Position numbers and translations under genes: made by a program. From Ectobius pallidus (Eukaryota > Arthropoda > Insecta > Blattodea > Ectobiidae), in the NCBI GenBank assembly GCA_964059195.1, contig CAXKWD010000005.1, positions 41,803,825 to 41,867,824 on the forward strand: DNA of 64,000 nt, given 5' to 3'. The notes under the pieces are model-generated. The model made no database searches. It saw nothing but the letters and a program-made list of their open reading frames with translations, and was not told the DNA's origin. Below are positions 10,619 through 22,358 of the stretch, one piece after another (within the stretch, counting starts at the first letter, position 1; every line of letters begins with the position of its first letter).

Positions 10619-13428
10619 AATTGTTATGCAGAGCGGTGGTTGTATAACCATTGGGTTCGTCCACGCTCTTGCTTTTTCTCTTAAGTAGTTGTCTTGACAG
10701 TGGATTTTTTGTGTGCATTTTCTTGTGTAAAATTTTGTAACTGTAAATTTAAATTCATTTTATGTAGGGATTTTATTTATGAATGAAAGGCTTTTTATAC
10801 TTGTGTTGTGGGGTTTGTTTCCTTGAACTTGTCTAATATTGTGAAAATTACTTTTCATGTATCATCTTGGAGTTGGTGTGTCTTTCCTAAGCAATTCTGG
10901 TGAGCTGAAAGTAGGCACCAGTAGACTGTAGCCTGCAGCTGCTCAGGGATGAAGCTTTCAGCAGCTTGTGAGGTCTTGTCCTGGAATGTGAAGTTTCTAA
11001 AGTGATGTGGCTCTCTGTAGGAAGTAGTCAATCTGCTGTAATAGCCTATCGGGTGAGTTCATTTCTTTTTTAATTAATTCTGTGTAGGATAGATCTGTCT
11101 TTTAGCTTTCTTTCCCTGTGTTAACTGTAAGTCTGCAGTGTCGTGGCAGATGTGTCTTGTCCCAGCTCCTTGATAGTCATTCTGATGATATTTCAGTGAA
11201 TTTCAAGTTAATTGAGGAATATTTTATTATTAAAAATAGGCCTAAGGATTCTCAAGGTGCCAGTGAACTAGATTTTCTATATTTTACTCTAGGTAGCCTT
11301 AAATGGCAAATTTGAGGTTAGAGTAGCCTTCCGGTAGTTCCTTGTAGGAGGGATAGCCTTGTGGAAGTGATGTACAGTTAGAACTGTGTGTTCTATGGCC
11401 GCTTCGGTTGCTGTGAAAGTTCCACAGGAACCCTGTGTAGTTTTGCCTGTCGGTGTTTTAGTAATTCTGCTATTATTGGTGCATTTTTCTTGAGTTTTCT
11501 TGATAGGCTTTGCTCTTGGGCAGCTAAGCTTTAGGCTTGCTGTGTCTGGCTAGATCCTTCTGCCAGGGGAGTTGTTTAGTGAGAATTTTAATACCGGTTT
11601 TGACTAAAATAATTCAAGAATTATTCATATTAGAAGTTTGTTTAGGCATGTTACTTCTGTTTTGTGTGGTGAAGCGGAGGAATAGACTTATGACTGACCT
11701 TTGACTTAGGACTGACTGTGACTTATGGTACCGTTTCCAAAGTGGAGCACACACAAGTCAGCTGTTTCCTGTTTATTCAAACTTGTAATATTTACTGGGG
11801 AGTCAGGAGAGGTTATGTAAATACTAATCGGGGAGTCAGGAGAGGTTATGTTTTTGCCTGCATCTGGAGTAGTGAAGGATGCAGAGGAACTGCATGTGTT
11901 GCAGTTGAATTTTCTGTACTGTAGATTTGAGTGGCTTAGACTGATGTAGGATTCCAGTCGGGTCATGGTTGGCCGCCATCGACTTTGGTGCACTCTTTTC
12001 TACTGTTTCTTGTCCGGAGAGGCTCGGAAGGGGCTTTCTTTGGACGCAGCTTTATAACAATTCTTGAGGGGAGACTTTTGGCTCAGAAGCCTTATGGGGG
12101 GCTATCTGGGTTTTCTCCAATCATGCCTAGTGTAGGGGCAACGCCCACCTATGGTTCTTGAGATATTGTTGCTGCTTTAAGCTTATATGCTACCGTACTG
12201 TAGGATTTAGTATTACCCAGAACCGAGAGGAATTCTTGTCCTATTGTTTCTAATCGTTTTTCTTTAGCATCTTATAGCTAGATTCTTAGAGATGTTTGTG
12301 GTATTCTTCGACAGCTAGGAGAATGCTGTTAGGGGTTACCACTAGTCATGTCGTTGTTGGTGATGCCACTGCGAATCATAAGGAAGCTATTGTTAAGGAT
12401 TTAAATGATCACCTTTATTTTGTCTTTCTCCACAGCCTTGATTATGTCTTTTGTTCTTTGGCCTTTGTATTTGATGAGATTTCAGTACAGAGTAAGTCGT
12501 GCAGTGCTCTAGTAGAAGGAGGCTTATGGGGGCTTCTTTCTGCCATCTTTCTGCTTCTCTTCGGCCAAAGTAATTACCGATTTGACGTGACTTGTACATA
12601 ATAATAACAGGTAAACTATGACCCTGGAGTGTAAATAAGAATAAGTTTTTCTCTGGAAACAAACCCATTGATGGATGTAATTATTATTTATAGGTTATGT
12701 CTGGTGTTTTTATTTGTAGGTTATGTTAGGTAGTGTGTTTGCTGGTATGATTCATAGATTTTTCTAGTGTATTTTATTGTAAGTGTGCATGTATGAAAGG
12801 AATAAGATTAGAATATTTTGAATCAGTTAAAATACAGTATGTTTATTAAATTTTGATGCATAAATAATCTCTGAAATTTCTATTAAGTAGCATATTTCAA
12901 AAATATTTAATTTTGAATTAGAGTCTTAGCTGAGGAGTTAGAAAAGGGTTTTTTTATTTTCATGTCTCTTTCCTTTGAATTCAGTGATCTGCCGCTAAGT
13001 TTCTGTTCTCAGGATGGACTGTTCGCTAAAGCAGATACTGATGTCGCTGACGGTGCCTTGACTGTGGGTTGCTGCCGGAGTCTGGTTCCTGACCTACTGA
13101 CGTGCCTGCTGAAAGAGACTTGCAGATGTATCTCGCCCTACGTCTCGTCTCTGTAAATACTTCAGTGGCTGTCGGTGAGCCCTAGTCTGGACACTAGTGG
13201 ATCGTGATCACTGTTATGCAAGTAAAGGGGACACTTGCTCTCAGGTATGACACGACAGTGAGATTGTGCTCGTAAGAGGTCAGGAAGAGATTTAGTGGCA
13301 TGCCTTCTTATCAGTAAAAGGACACTTTTCGTCAGTCACTCAGATCTGACTTTGCTATTGTTCATGTATAGTTTGACTTTAGTGTTGGAATATATCCAGC
13401 ATATATTCCAACTCATGGGGCAGGAGTT
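10619..13428 (+). other. Noncoding internal region of the LTR element
   Basis: No clear primer-binding site starting TGG follows the 5' LTR; the first TGG-like candidate is about 15 nt in. A 22-bp direct repeat with 33-bp period lies at 11797-11851 (GGGGAGTCAGGAGAGG units). A perfect hairpin, TGGAATATAT-CCAGC-ATATATTCCA, lies at 13386-13410. The purine-rich ATGGGGCAGGAG just before the 3' LTR is a weak polypurine-tract candidate. Open frames at 11118-11315, 11706-11993 and 12296-12601 match nothing I recognise. Confidence 0.7.
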
Positions 13429-15318
13429 TGTAGCAATTCATTATTTTCAGATACCATTTAATTGCTACAGGATTAATAAGAATTATCAATTCTTCGCAAT
13501 AATGTAATTATTCATGAGCTGAGAGTGTTGTCGCAATAATGGATTACGTCACATTGGCAGATTAAAGAATTTATGTCTCGGTAGGCAAACAGCTGAGAGC
13601 GAGCTGGGCATTCACCCGTTTCTCCTTCCCCCTTTCTCTACTTCTCCGCTAAAGATATCTAAAGTTGTACCGAATTGCAACGCCGTATCTGTATCTGTAG
13701 CAGTGAGCTGTTCAGTTGTTTATGCATGGCCATCAAGATGGTGTCGCCTTAAAGAATTATAGTTCTCTTTGGAATTAAATTAGCACTGCGAGTGCGCAAT
13801 TACGTCATGGATCTATAGCCTATATAAAGGGTTGAAACCCTTTGTTCTCTCTCATTTGGCCTAAGAAGATTCCAGGGAAATTAGCATCATGGTGTCGTAG
13901 TGTTATGTTTTTTTAGCAGCAATATGTGAGTTGCATTTAGGCCTTTGTTCTTCATTGCTAAGGTATGTGGAAGATGTTTTGTATATTCATGTAAATCAAT
14001 GTTAGGATGTGGGAACTGCATGATAGTATAATGTAATATTCTTGTGTTTTTTTCTTTTATCCAAGCATGCGTTGTATGTGTGTTTGATTTGGGAATGGTG
14101 GCATTCTGTGTTTTAATTATTATCTTATAAATGGATGTAGCATGGAAGATGCTTGAGATTTAATAGGATAGATTTGTGGCCACCATTCGGTTAAATGTAA
14201 ATGTAAATATAATTAGTTTGTTATTTGAGGCATGCTGGGATATTTTGATGGGGTCTTTTCTTAGTTTCTTGCAGTTCCTACCTTTTCTTCCTCATACCTG
14301 AAGCATGAAGTTTTTCTAAATTTATTTTTTGTATTTGTCTTCCCTGTTTGATATTTCTTCTAACCATCTGAGCCTATTTCCACCATTAGCCTAGGTGGAA
14401 GTAGTTTTTATTTAGGCCTTGTGAATGCAGTATGATGTGAATCTGCATGGGTGTGTCTGCGCAGATTATATGGTATGCATGGAACGTTTGAGGTATGTTA
14501 TTTTAATTTTAGGTTCTGTATAAAGTAATATTGTTGTTATTTAAATTATCTACTAAAATATTGATTATGTGCTTCACACCAAGAATGAAATTGTCTTCAC
14601 TATGTCTATTCCAGATTTTAACTTATATTTTGTGGTGCTTAACACCGAAAGAAATTATTCCATTGATGAATGTAATATTAAATGCATGTAATATCCTTGT
14701 AGAAGGATGTGGGAATACTTAAATTGTGTATAATGTTTTAAATTTATAGGCCATTGCATTTTGGAATTATCTGGCCGCCTGAAGTATTTATCCTAGCTTA
14801 TTTAGGTTATTAAATTAACTAAATGTTTCTAGATCCATTGTATTTAAATTAAAAGGGAATATTTAAATGTACTAACTTGTTTCTCTTCCAGGATTTAATC
14901 TTTTATTTAAAAAGGGCTTCACCCAGATAATAATGTTTGTTATGAGACCTTCAGTCTATATTAACTTTAGTTTTCAAAGTAAAATCCTTTGGTTTCATTT
15001 ATGATATATGTACACATATTGTAGAGTCATTTTCCACTGTCAGATTTTGTCTAGTCAAGAAACAGCAATAATTTTGATTTTGTAGTATGAAAGTTTTGAA
15101 TACATTTTATATTAGCTTCCATTTTTAAATGATAGTTTCTTCTTTTAGGCGAAGAGGCTGGAAAGACTTCCAAGCTCTTCGTATTTTTTGTTTCCTCCTC
15201 CCTGGTCATATTTACAGAGCCTCTGGTAGCAAGAAGATGGTGCCCAGCTGATTGAAGAGAAGAAGAAAGAGTTGTATTATTGTTGTCAAGATGACCTAGA
15301 GGGTGGGAGGGGGTTACA
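13429..15318 (+). repeat. 3' LTR, 1890 bp
   Basis: It is identical to the 5' LTR by eye apart from one extra T in the poly-T run near 14047. Such identity implies very recent insertion, since LTRs are copied from one template at integration. Confidence 0.9.
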
Positions 15319-15322
15319 GATG

Positions 15323-16096
15323 GGGCATCGCGACGCTAACTTCAACCCGGCCAAGACCTTACAATACTCTTTTGAACACAGTGATTGAATACTGTACTCA
15401 TAAGCTCCATACGAAATTAACGTGCAATTTGATATGAGGCGAAGCATTTTAATTATCGTTTAATAATAAGTAGGCCTACAATATTAATAACACTGGATTG
15501 TGTAACAGAAAGCGCTAAAGCGGAAGATAAAAAAGTATACTTTCATGTTTAAGTTCTGTAGTCTGTAATTTTTACCGGAAACAATTCATTAGGATTCGTG
15601 TACCACTGGAAAACAATTCCAACAGTTTTATAGATAAATGTAAACAGTATTAATGATAACAGAATAATGTAAGTAATTGAATGTTATGTTACTTGTTTAT
15701 ACACACAGCACATGACAATCCAGACTTTTCTGGAGTAGGATTCAAGAGGGTCAGGAGAATGACATTTATGACCTAGTATGGTTGACGAGGTTAAGGATTT
15801 AGATTTATTACTTTGAGTTGCTGAATCAAATATGAACACTCCCTTTCGGAATTCCCGTACGGCCACGAACGGACACGTACGGTATGTGAAACTAGCTTTA
15901 TCTTCACTTCTCTTGCACTCTAGTGAAGCATCGAGCATCTTCAGTATGTCGGATTTAACTTTAAACAGTACACCCCGACTTTACAATAGTCACTAGTCGC
16001 AAAGGCTTATCGCTACCTCCACGAGCAATCAAAAAAGGGCTTAAAATTCAGTAAGACAATGTGGTGACAAGAACTGACCATGTGCTGTAATAATAG
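15323..16096. other. Unassigned DNA
   Basis: No protein or terminal repeat was recognised. An 84-codon minus-strand frame at 15684-15938 has no motif that I can name. Confidence 0.45.
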
Positions 16097-16451
16097 ACGG
16101 AGAGGGAGAGGGAGATGGCGATGGAGAGGGAGAGGGAGAGGGAGAGGGAGAGGGAGAGGGAGAGGGAGAGGGAGAGGGAGAGGGAGAGGGAGAGTGGAGG
16201 AGAGGGAGAGGGAGATGGCGATGGAGAGGGAGAGGGAGAGGGAGAGGGAGAGGGAGAGGGAGAGGGAGAGGGAGAGGGAGAGGGAGGGAGAGGGAGAGGG
16301 AGAGGGAGAGGGAGAGGGAGAGGGAGAGGGAGAGGGAGAGGGAGAGGGAGAGGGAGAGGGAGAGGGAGAGGGAGAGGGAGAGGAAGAGGGAGAGGGAGAG
16401 GGAGAGTGAGAGGGAGAGTGAGAGGGAGAGGGAAAGGGAGGGAGAGAGATA
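16097..16451. repeat. (GGGAGA)n polypurine hexamer array
   Basis: About 355 bp of GGGAGA/GAGAGG units sit on one strand, with two copies of a variant block containing GATGGCGATGG (near 16112 and 16213). Open frames through it are repeat artefacts. A tract of this length and purity can form triplex or H-DNA. Confidence 0.95.
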
Positions 16452-16724
16452 AATTAACTTTTACACGAAATTAAACTAATTATTTTCTTTATCTTTGAAC
16501 CGTCGTGCTACATTTTATACGGTAGGCCTTTTTGGCTTGAGGTGAAATTGAAGTGAAAAACTGCAATTACCTTTCTTAACCCTCATAATAACAACTAATG
16601 GTTGTAGGATATGCGCTTTTGTTTTAGATATGCAATGTAATAACATTAGCTTGTTTAATATCATTTATTTTTAAAACAAATGTTAATTTCGTTTAGAAAT
16701 TATACATGGATATAATAATATAAA

Positions 16725-18038
16725 ATCAGGTAAACTGATATAACAAAGTGCCAGTATGCTTTTTTTAATCAGTGATAAACGCAATTATGATAGGTCTATG
16801 CATAAAAGTTATTTTTGTAATAGATGTCCGAGTTAAACTCCAAAAACAAAATGCACTGGCAATAATAATAATGATGCAATAGGCCTACGATTCGCTGATA
16901 TGTCTGTTTCAAGTTTAAAGCAGCCTTAAAGGTTATGAATGAATAAAAAGTCAATATGAAATCTATTTCTCAGGAAATACATTAAGTATACTGCTGCACA
17001 GGAACGAATAAGAAAAATACTCACATTAAAATATAGCCTAATGTAAATATCGGTAGTCTACATATCTATAGAATGCACAATATAATATCAACATTCAATA
17101 GCTAGTTGTTTTAAATCTTTTATTTGCATTATTTACATTATTATTTATCCTACACTGACATCGTTATGAAGAAACAAATCAATCAAGGCTGCTATCAATA
17201 TCAATATCAAAGGTCTAAAGTTTCATACCTAACCTTTAAAACCTTAATTCAAACTCGTATACACTGATATAAGACATTCTTAAAATATGTTAACATTTCA
17301 CAAAGTACACAGGCGATGAACTCCACTTAATGTATGTAGGCCTGATTACTTCAGAGTAATATATCTTCTATATATAACAGTATTCAACTTTGATGAACGA
17401 AGTAAACATCTGACTAGTTTGATAATCAATGTGTCATGTCTCACTATTGCAAATTCCAAGGCCGTAAAACTATATGTTGTCAGAATAACAGATTTGCATT
17501 TATTAAATTTGTTATAATATATTACCATAAAATAGGCACTAAATTGGGCATTACTCTGATACCGGTCAACCGATTTTATACAATATCAATAGACGTCTTC
17601 CCAAGGACATTTTAAATGTATATACCAAGTTTCATGAACATCCGATAAAGCGTATTTGAGTTACCGCGTCTTTAAAATAGACACTAAATTGGGTTTTACT
17701 CCGGTACCGCCCAACCGATTAGGTCCAAATTCAAGAAGATACTTTTCGTAGACGTCATAAATGGATATACCAAATTTCATGAAAATTCGATAAAGCGTAT
17801 TTGAATTATGGTGCCTTTCTGATATAATACTACTAAAATAGGCACTAAATTGGGAATTACTCTGGTACTGGTCAACCTATTTGGTCCAATATCAATAGGG
17901 TTCTTCCCAAGAAAATTATAAATGGGTATACCAAGTTTCATTAAAATCGGACTAAGCGTATTTGAGTTATCGCGCGTACAGACGGACAGACATTTTTCCG
18001 TCCCCACACACATCTCATAAAGTACCATACTGGCACTT
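16725..18038 (-). mobile_element. Unclassified repeat Rep1, copy 1
   Basis: On the minus strand the element starts AAGTGCCAGTATGGTAC at 18038 and ends with a small hairpin, ATCAG...CTGAT, at 16725. The flanks AATAAA (18039-18044) and TATAAA (16719-16724) are a 6-bp target duplication with one mismatch. The first third holds a short GTCTGTCC run and then three degenerate units of about 145-160 bp containing TCAAATACGCTT and AAACTTGGTATA. Subterminal inverted 12-mers AGTGCCAGTATG lie near both ends. No coding capacity was seen. It matches 22359-23430 in inverted orientation. Confidence 0.85.
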
Positions 18039-18054
18039 AATAAAATGTCTCGTT

Positions 18055-18255
18055 GGGATCGCAGGGTGGGATACGGCCCCCCATACACTTTTGCATCATC
18101 TACGCTGGACTGGGGGCATCTGACCAGTATGCCATCATCGAAGACCGTTTATTATCGATCTTCATAATCGGAGCCACTAATTCTTTACCAAGTGGCTCCT
18201 CGGTTGTCCTCATGAGGCTGAGTGCTAACCACTAACCACTATGATCACACATTGG
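18055..18255 (-). mobile_element. SINE family A, copy 2, partial head
   Basis: It shares body blocks with 184-493, including CTGGGGGCAT, CATGAGGCTGAGTG and a GTGGCTCCTC-like block. An A-box-like segment (TGATCATAGTGGTTAG, minus strand) remains at the head, but the B box is missing. Confidence 0.7.
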
Positions 18256-19975
18256 CCATTATACAATATATAGTCGACATGTAGATACACGCACATACAC
18301 AATAAACGTCTTGTTCTAATTATTTTTTCCCCTTTTCTATTGTCCCTCACAAGGGAACGAATCAACAAAGCGAGCTTCCCAGAAAACAAAAGAAGACTAT
18401 TTAGGCTACTTACGGATAAAGACCATAAGACATTAACTTACCAAGATGATATGGCTTAAGACAACTAATAAAGACTAATAAAGACTACTAATAAAGATCC
18501 GGATGTGAATTAGCGGTTCCCAGGATGTCGTCCTATTGGTAGACTCCAATGCCTGAATTCTGGCTTCAAACTAAGGATACGTTGGCGACTGTTTATTCAC
18601 CTGGTTGATAAGATGGTTGAGGTCGCGGTAGTCTACTGCATTCATTATCATAAATTCATAACATTTTTGATACGGCTCTCAGCAGGTAGGCTACTCGACA
18701 AATACTCACTCACAGATATACGAGTGACACCGACAAATTGTGGATTTGGAAGAAGGCCAGATGTATCTTACAGCTAAACTGCATAACTGTAACTGTAGAT
18801 TTAAGCTATCGCTGCCATATCTAAGATATTATATTTTAGTAGCAAAGTAGTAGTATATAGTTGAAAGTTATTATTAACGGAAGCATTTTTTATTTCTTAA
18901 GCTCCTTTTTTTATACACAGTATAACTATAAATAGTTAAAAGAACCATGACAAGTACAAACCTACAGTGCATGTAGAGGCCCATGAAAGATATCAAGGAA
19001 AAGGGAAAAAAAAGTATTAAGTAAATGTTCCACCCCAAGTCCCACAGAAAGTTGATCATTTAACCTGAAGGGACTTTTCTAAAGAAGAGATGTAAAATCT
19101 ATGGAATGGAGGTCACAGTCGCTCCCAATATTCTTATTTATGTATCCCGTGTAGGCTTTTAAACAACGAAGAAGTTTTTGCTTCGAGAAAATCGCTTTCA
19201 GAGAACTTGATAAGGTTAGGTAATAAGAGGAAGCACTTTATAAAATGTAGAACGGAATTTATTGGACTTGTGTCGGATTGCTTACTTTTTTCTACTCGAG
19301 GCAAATTGTTCAATAATTGAAAAGATGCGACTCCACTTTCTTAGAAGTTAAAGATTCTGTACTTGAACAGTCTGCACTTGAACAGTCCAGAATATGGGCG
19401 AAGATTCTTAAAGAAGCACATCCCTTCCCTTACAAATCTACCCTATTTTATTTGGTGCTAAGTTAATCGTTCTAGGGGTAGTATGACGTGTTTATATGTT
19501 TTTGTAGGCCGATGTAGCCTATAAATATGAAGCTCACAGAGGCTTACATCGCAAAATTATGAAACATTAGGGTTGCCCTCAATTGGAAGTGAAATAACTA
19601 AGAAAAAATGGAACGTCCGAGTCAAATTGAAGTTTTAATATATAGGGTAAAAACAAATTGTCCGTATGACCTGGAGAAGTAGGAGGAATTTAACTTACTT
19701 TAAATATTCAGTCTCTTTGCATTCGCATTAAGAAAACTCTTCATTCGCATTAAGAATAGATACAACTCTAAGATTACACAAAATTTAGATATAGGCCTAA
19801 TAGTCTTTAAATACTTAACTTCTTTTCTCTTCTAATGGATTTTTGACATTATTGTTTTTCTCTGTGAACTTCATATATTCTTATTTAAAGAAAAAAGTCC
19901 ATTATGATGCTTCTTCCAAAAACATGTAGGAATACCACTATTATCGCAAAACACATCCAAATATAATATGTTGCA
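18256..19975. other. Unassigned DNA
   Basis: There are small local duplications only (for example near 18471-18500 and 19358-19390). No gene or terminal structure was recognised. Confidence 0.45.
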
Positions 19976-19977
19976 TG

Positions 19978-20415
19978 TAAAAAGAGACAAAATAGGATGG
20001 AATATTATCTTTTAGTCCCATCTGCGCAGTAAATTATTGTGTCTCAGATTTTATTAATAGAATGTGCGAAAGTGATATTGATCTTCTTTGGTTTTTAGCT
20101 CTGAAATGGTTGCAGGCTATGGCAACATGAAAGTGGGAAATAAAATATCCTGTAAAGACTGTAAAGTGTTATGCCTACCAAGCATGGTGAGTAAAAGCAA
20201 TGGCTTGCAATATTCTAAGTCCTGTATGAGAGATAAAAGTCATATCTAACGTTTTCTAAGGGAATAGTTTGAGTGTGGTAAGTCGTTCTTCTCCGATTCA
20301 AACTCAAGACACCTATAAAAGGACTTACAGCTTGAAAATCAAAAGTCCTCCATAATTTAATTTTGAATTGTTCTCAAAGTACAAAACCCGGTCGACGCCG
20401 GGCCTTTTAAGCTAG
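19978..20415 (+). mobile_element. Helitron-like nonautonomous element, copy 1, 3' part
   Basis: The 3' end has a hairpin CCCGG-tcgacg-CCGGG at 20387-20402, a short spacer, then CTAG with a following T at 20416. A hairpin about 10 nt from a CTRR terminus next to T is the Helitron 3' signature. The upstream 400 bp match a copy split between 21065-21211 and 27028-27318 and a minus-strand copy at 39091-39480. The 5' end was not located. Confidence 0.72.
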
Positions 20416-21064
20416 TCTAATAAGAAATTGAAAGTGTGTAGATATGTTTGTATGTATGTAAGTTCCCAATACAAATCTATGTTTGATCAATTTGCACGAA
20501 ATTTTGCACACATATCCGCTTCAACCAGGAAAGGAACGTAGTCAACGTTGAAATTCGAACAAACCATCCCTTCTCTTGCAAAATTATATAATTTATAATA
20601 TTACACTGAATTCACTAAATGCAATTTACATTGTTGCTAAATTGTAACGTTGTGAGTATATCGATCATTCCTGTTTCGGAACTTCAGTGTTGTATCGGTA
20701 AAATTCACTTATTCATCTATTATTTTCCCAGCCCATGTAATGGGCTTAATCATATAGTCGATATAATTCATTGGTATAAATCAATAATGAAGAGTGAAAT
20801 TCACGAAAATAATGCATAATGTGATGCATTACGTAACTTTCTGTACCCGGGACATGGAGAAATCATTTTCTCAATTCAAATTTTTATGTAGAATAATAGG
20901 TCTATTGCGGGGACAGCGCATCCAGTTGTCTCAGTCTGAATTTGTGCCAACTATCGGTAGCGAGTGTGCTATATCGAAGTCGGTAAAAAAAATACTATCC
21001 ACTGATGCGTTATTCATTGATGTAGGCTTTGAATTAGCTGAGAAATATGGATGTTTATCATAGG
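20416..21064. other. Unassigned repeat-like DNA
   Basis: 20440-20600 has a GTATGTATGTAAG run followed by a CGAAATTTTGCACAC block. That resembles the repeat-then-block layout of Rep1 without direct similarity. A hAT-like fossil lies within. Confidence 0.4.
20821..20925 (+). pseudogene. Possible hAT transposase C-terminal fossil
   Basis: The translated stretch YVTFCTRDMEKSFSQFKF resembles the D-V-E-R-S-F-S-x-Y-K block in the dimerisation region of one group of insect hAT transposases. Similarity is lost after about 20 residues, consistent with a frameshift. The match is short and read from memory of the family, so confidence is low. Confidence 0.35.
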
Positions 21065-21211
21065 CCCTAAGCATATAATGGGAGACAAAACAGGATGGGA
21101 CATTTTTAGTCCAATGGGGGCAGTAAATTATTATGTTCCAGGTCTTGGGGAGGAAAGTGTAAACGTGATATTGAATTTTTTTCTTCCTTCAATCCCGAAA
21201 CGGTTTTATGG
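21065..21211 (+). mobile_element. Helitron-like copy 2, left half (split by LINE)
   Basis: It is similar to 19978-20090 (GGGACATTTTTAGTCC..., GCAGTAAATTATT) and to the 39.4-kb copy. It stops at CGGTTTTATGG. The intact 39.4-kb copy continues past that point with TAACATGAGAG, which reappears here only at about 27034. Confidence 0.75.
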
Positions 21212-21279
21212 TATTATTTATTTTATTTTATTATTTATTTGTAACACCATTGAGTAATATAACATTACAATAGGTTTGG

Positions 21280-22352
21280 TAAACAAATATACAATGCAGA
21301 AAGAATCATTCAAAGTCACATTCAAGAGATTCTTTTAGAGTGTAAAAATTCCTATTTACAAGTATCTTCTTCATTTGGCTTTTAAAGATTTTAATGTTTC
21401 TTACGTTTCTGATGTTATTTGTGACCTCGTTATATAGCTTGATTCCTAATACAATATGGCTGTTCTGTCTCTTACCTTATCTAAATTTAGGAATAACCAA
21501 GTTGTGGTCATTCCGAGTCCCATGTCTATGCACAGTATTAATAACAACATGATTCTGCAAGTGTTTATGTACTCGTACTAACTTTGTAAATACATATTGT
21601 GAGGAGAGCGTGAGATTTCCAACTTCCTTAAAAATAGGTTGACAATGAGTTTTGGGGCCACATACATGTCTTCTTTTGTAGAATACATACTTTTTTTGCA
21701 CCTGGACAGTTTCCCCACAATAGTAAACCATAAGTCAGATGCGAGTGAAAAAACCCATAATAAGCATCTTGCCTAATAGTGAATTAGTTGGAAGCAATTG
21801 TTTTAATCTTCTTAGGTTCTTGATAACTTTCTGCAAAAAAGATTGTATGTGTTGCTTCCAAGATAGTTTACTATCCAGGTGAAAACCTAGTAGTTTAGCG
21901 GATTGCTCACTACCTATATTAATAAAGAGACTGAATATAAAGGTCAGTGTTTTATTGCGATTCAGACTCAGACTATTGGCGGTGAACCATTCAGACAATG
22001 ATTAGAACTACTCTCCATGGAGACATATTATCATCGAAAGTTCTGAAAACTGTTGTATCATCCGCATAAGCTATTATTTTTTCAGGTACTGTCATTGGCA
22101 AATCGTTCATATATATTATAAAAAGAAAGGGGTCCAAGATAGAGCCTTGAGGAACCCCTATATTTAAAGGTACAAAAGTTGATATTTGACCATTTAGTTC
22201 TACAAACTGCTGTCTTCCAGTAAGATAAGATTTAATAATGGAAATTGGCTTTCCATTAACGCCATAGAACAAAAGCTTACTTAACAATGTGTTATGATCT
22301 AAGCAATCGAATGTCTTACTTAAAAATCGCACATACATATAGCAACGGTTTG
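21280..22352 (-). pseudogene. LINE RT second half and C-terminal domain
   Basis: Motifs are SKTFDCLDHNTLLSKLLFYG, IKSYLTGRQQFVELNGQ, GVPQGSILDPFLFIIYMNDLP and the catalytic YADDTT box. NSLSLNRNKT and LGFHLDSKLSWKQHIQSF follow, then a C-terminal region with [18 protein letters not shown]. At least two frame changes separate these segments (near 21995 and 21733). The active-site Asp pair is intact, but the frame is not. Confidence 0.88.
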
Positions 22353-22358
22353 TTTATT

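Larger units (their letters stand above)
8726..15322 (+). mobile_element. Young long-LTR retrotransposon lacking gag/pol (LARD-like), with GATG duplications
   Basis: Two direct repeats, 8730-10618 and 13429-15318, both start TGTAGC and end GTTACA. They differ visibly by one T in a poly-T run (6 versus 7). GATG lies immediately outside both ends (8726-8729, 15319-15322), a 4-bp target duplication typical of many Ty3/gypsy-type insertions. The internal 2.81 kb has no open frame above about 100 codons and no protease, RT, RNase H, integrase or gag motif that I can read. It would therefore depend on enzymes from another element, like plant LARDs. A plain segmental duplication is unlikely because of the TG...CA ends and target duplication. 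Orientation is inferred from the TATA/initiator order in the LTR. Confidence 0.88.

Noticed and set aside
9831..14722. Identical 63-codon frames at 9831-10022 and 14531-14722
   Set aside because: They are duplicated only because they lie in the two LTRs; there is no recognisable domain or conservation beyond the LTR itself.
8730..15318. Segmental duplication as explanation of the 1.89-kb repeats
   Set aside because: TGTA...TACA ends, a flanking GATG duplication and promoter placement fit LTRs better.
16080..16474. Two 109-119-codon frames rich in Arg/Gly/Glu
   Set aside because: They are produced by the GGGAGA hexamer array.
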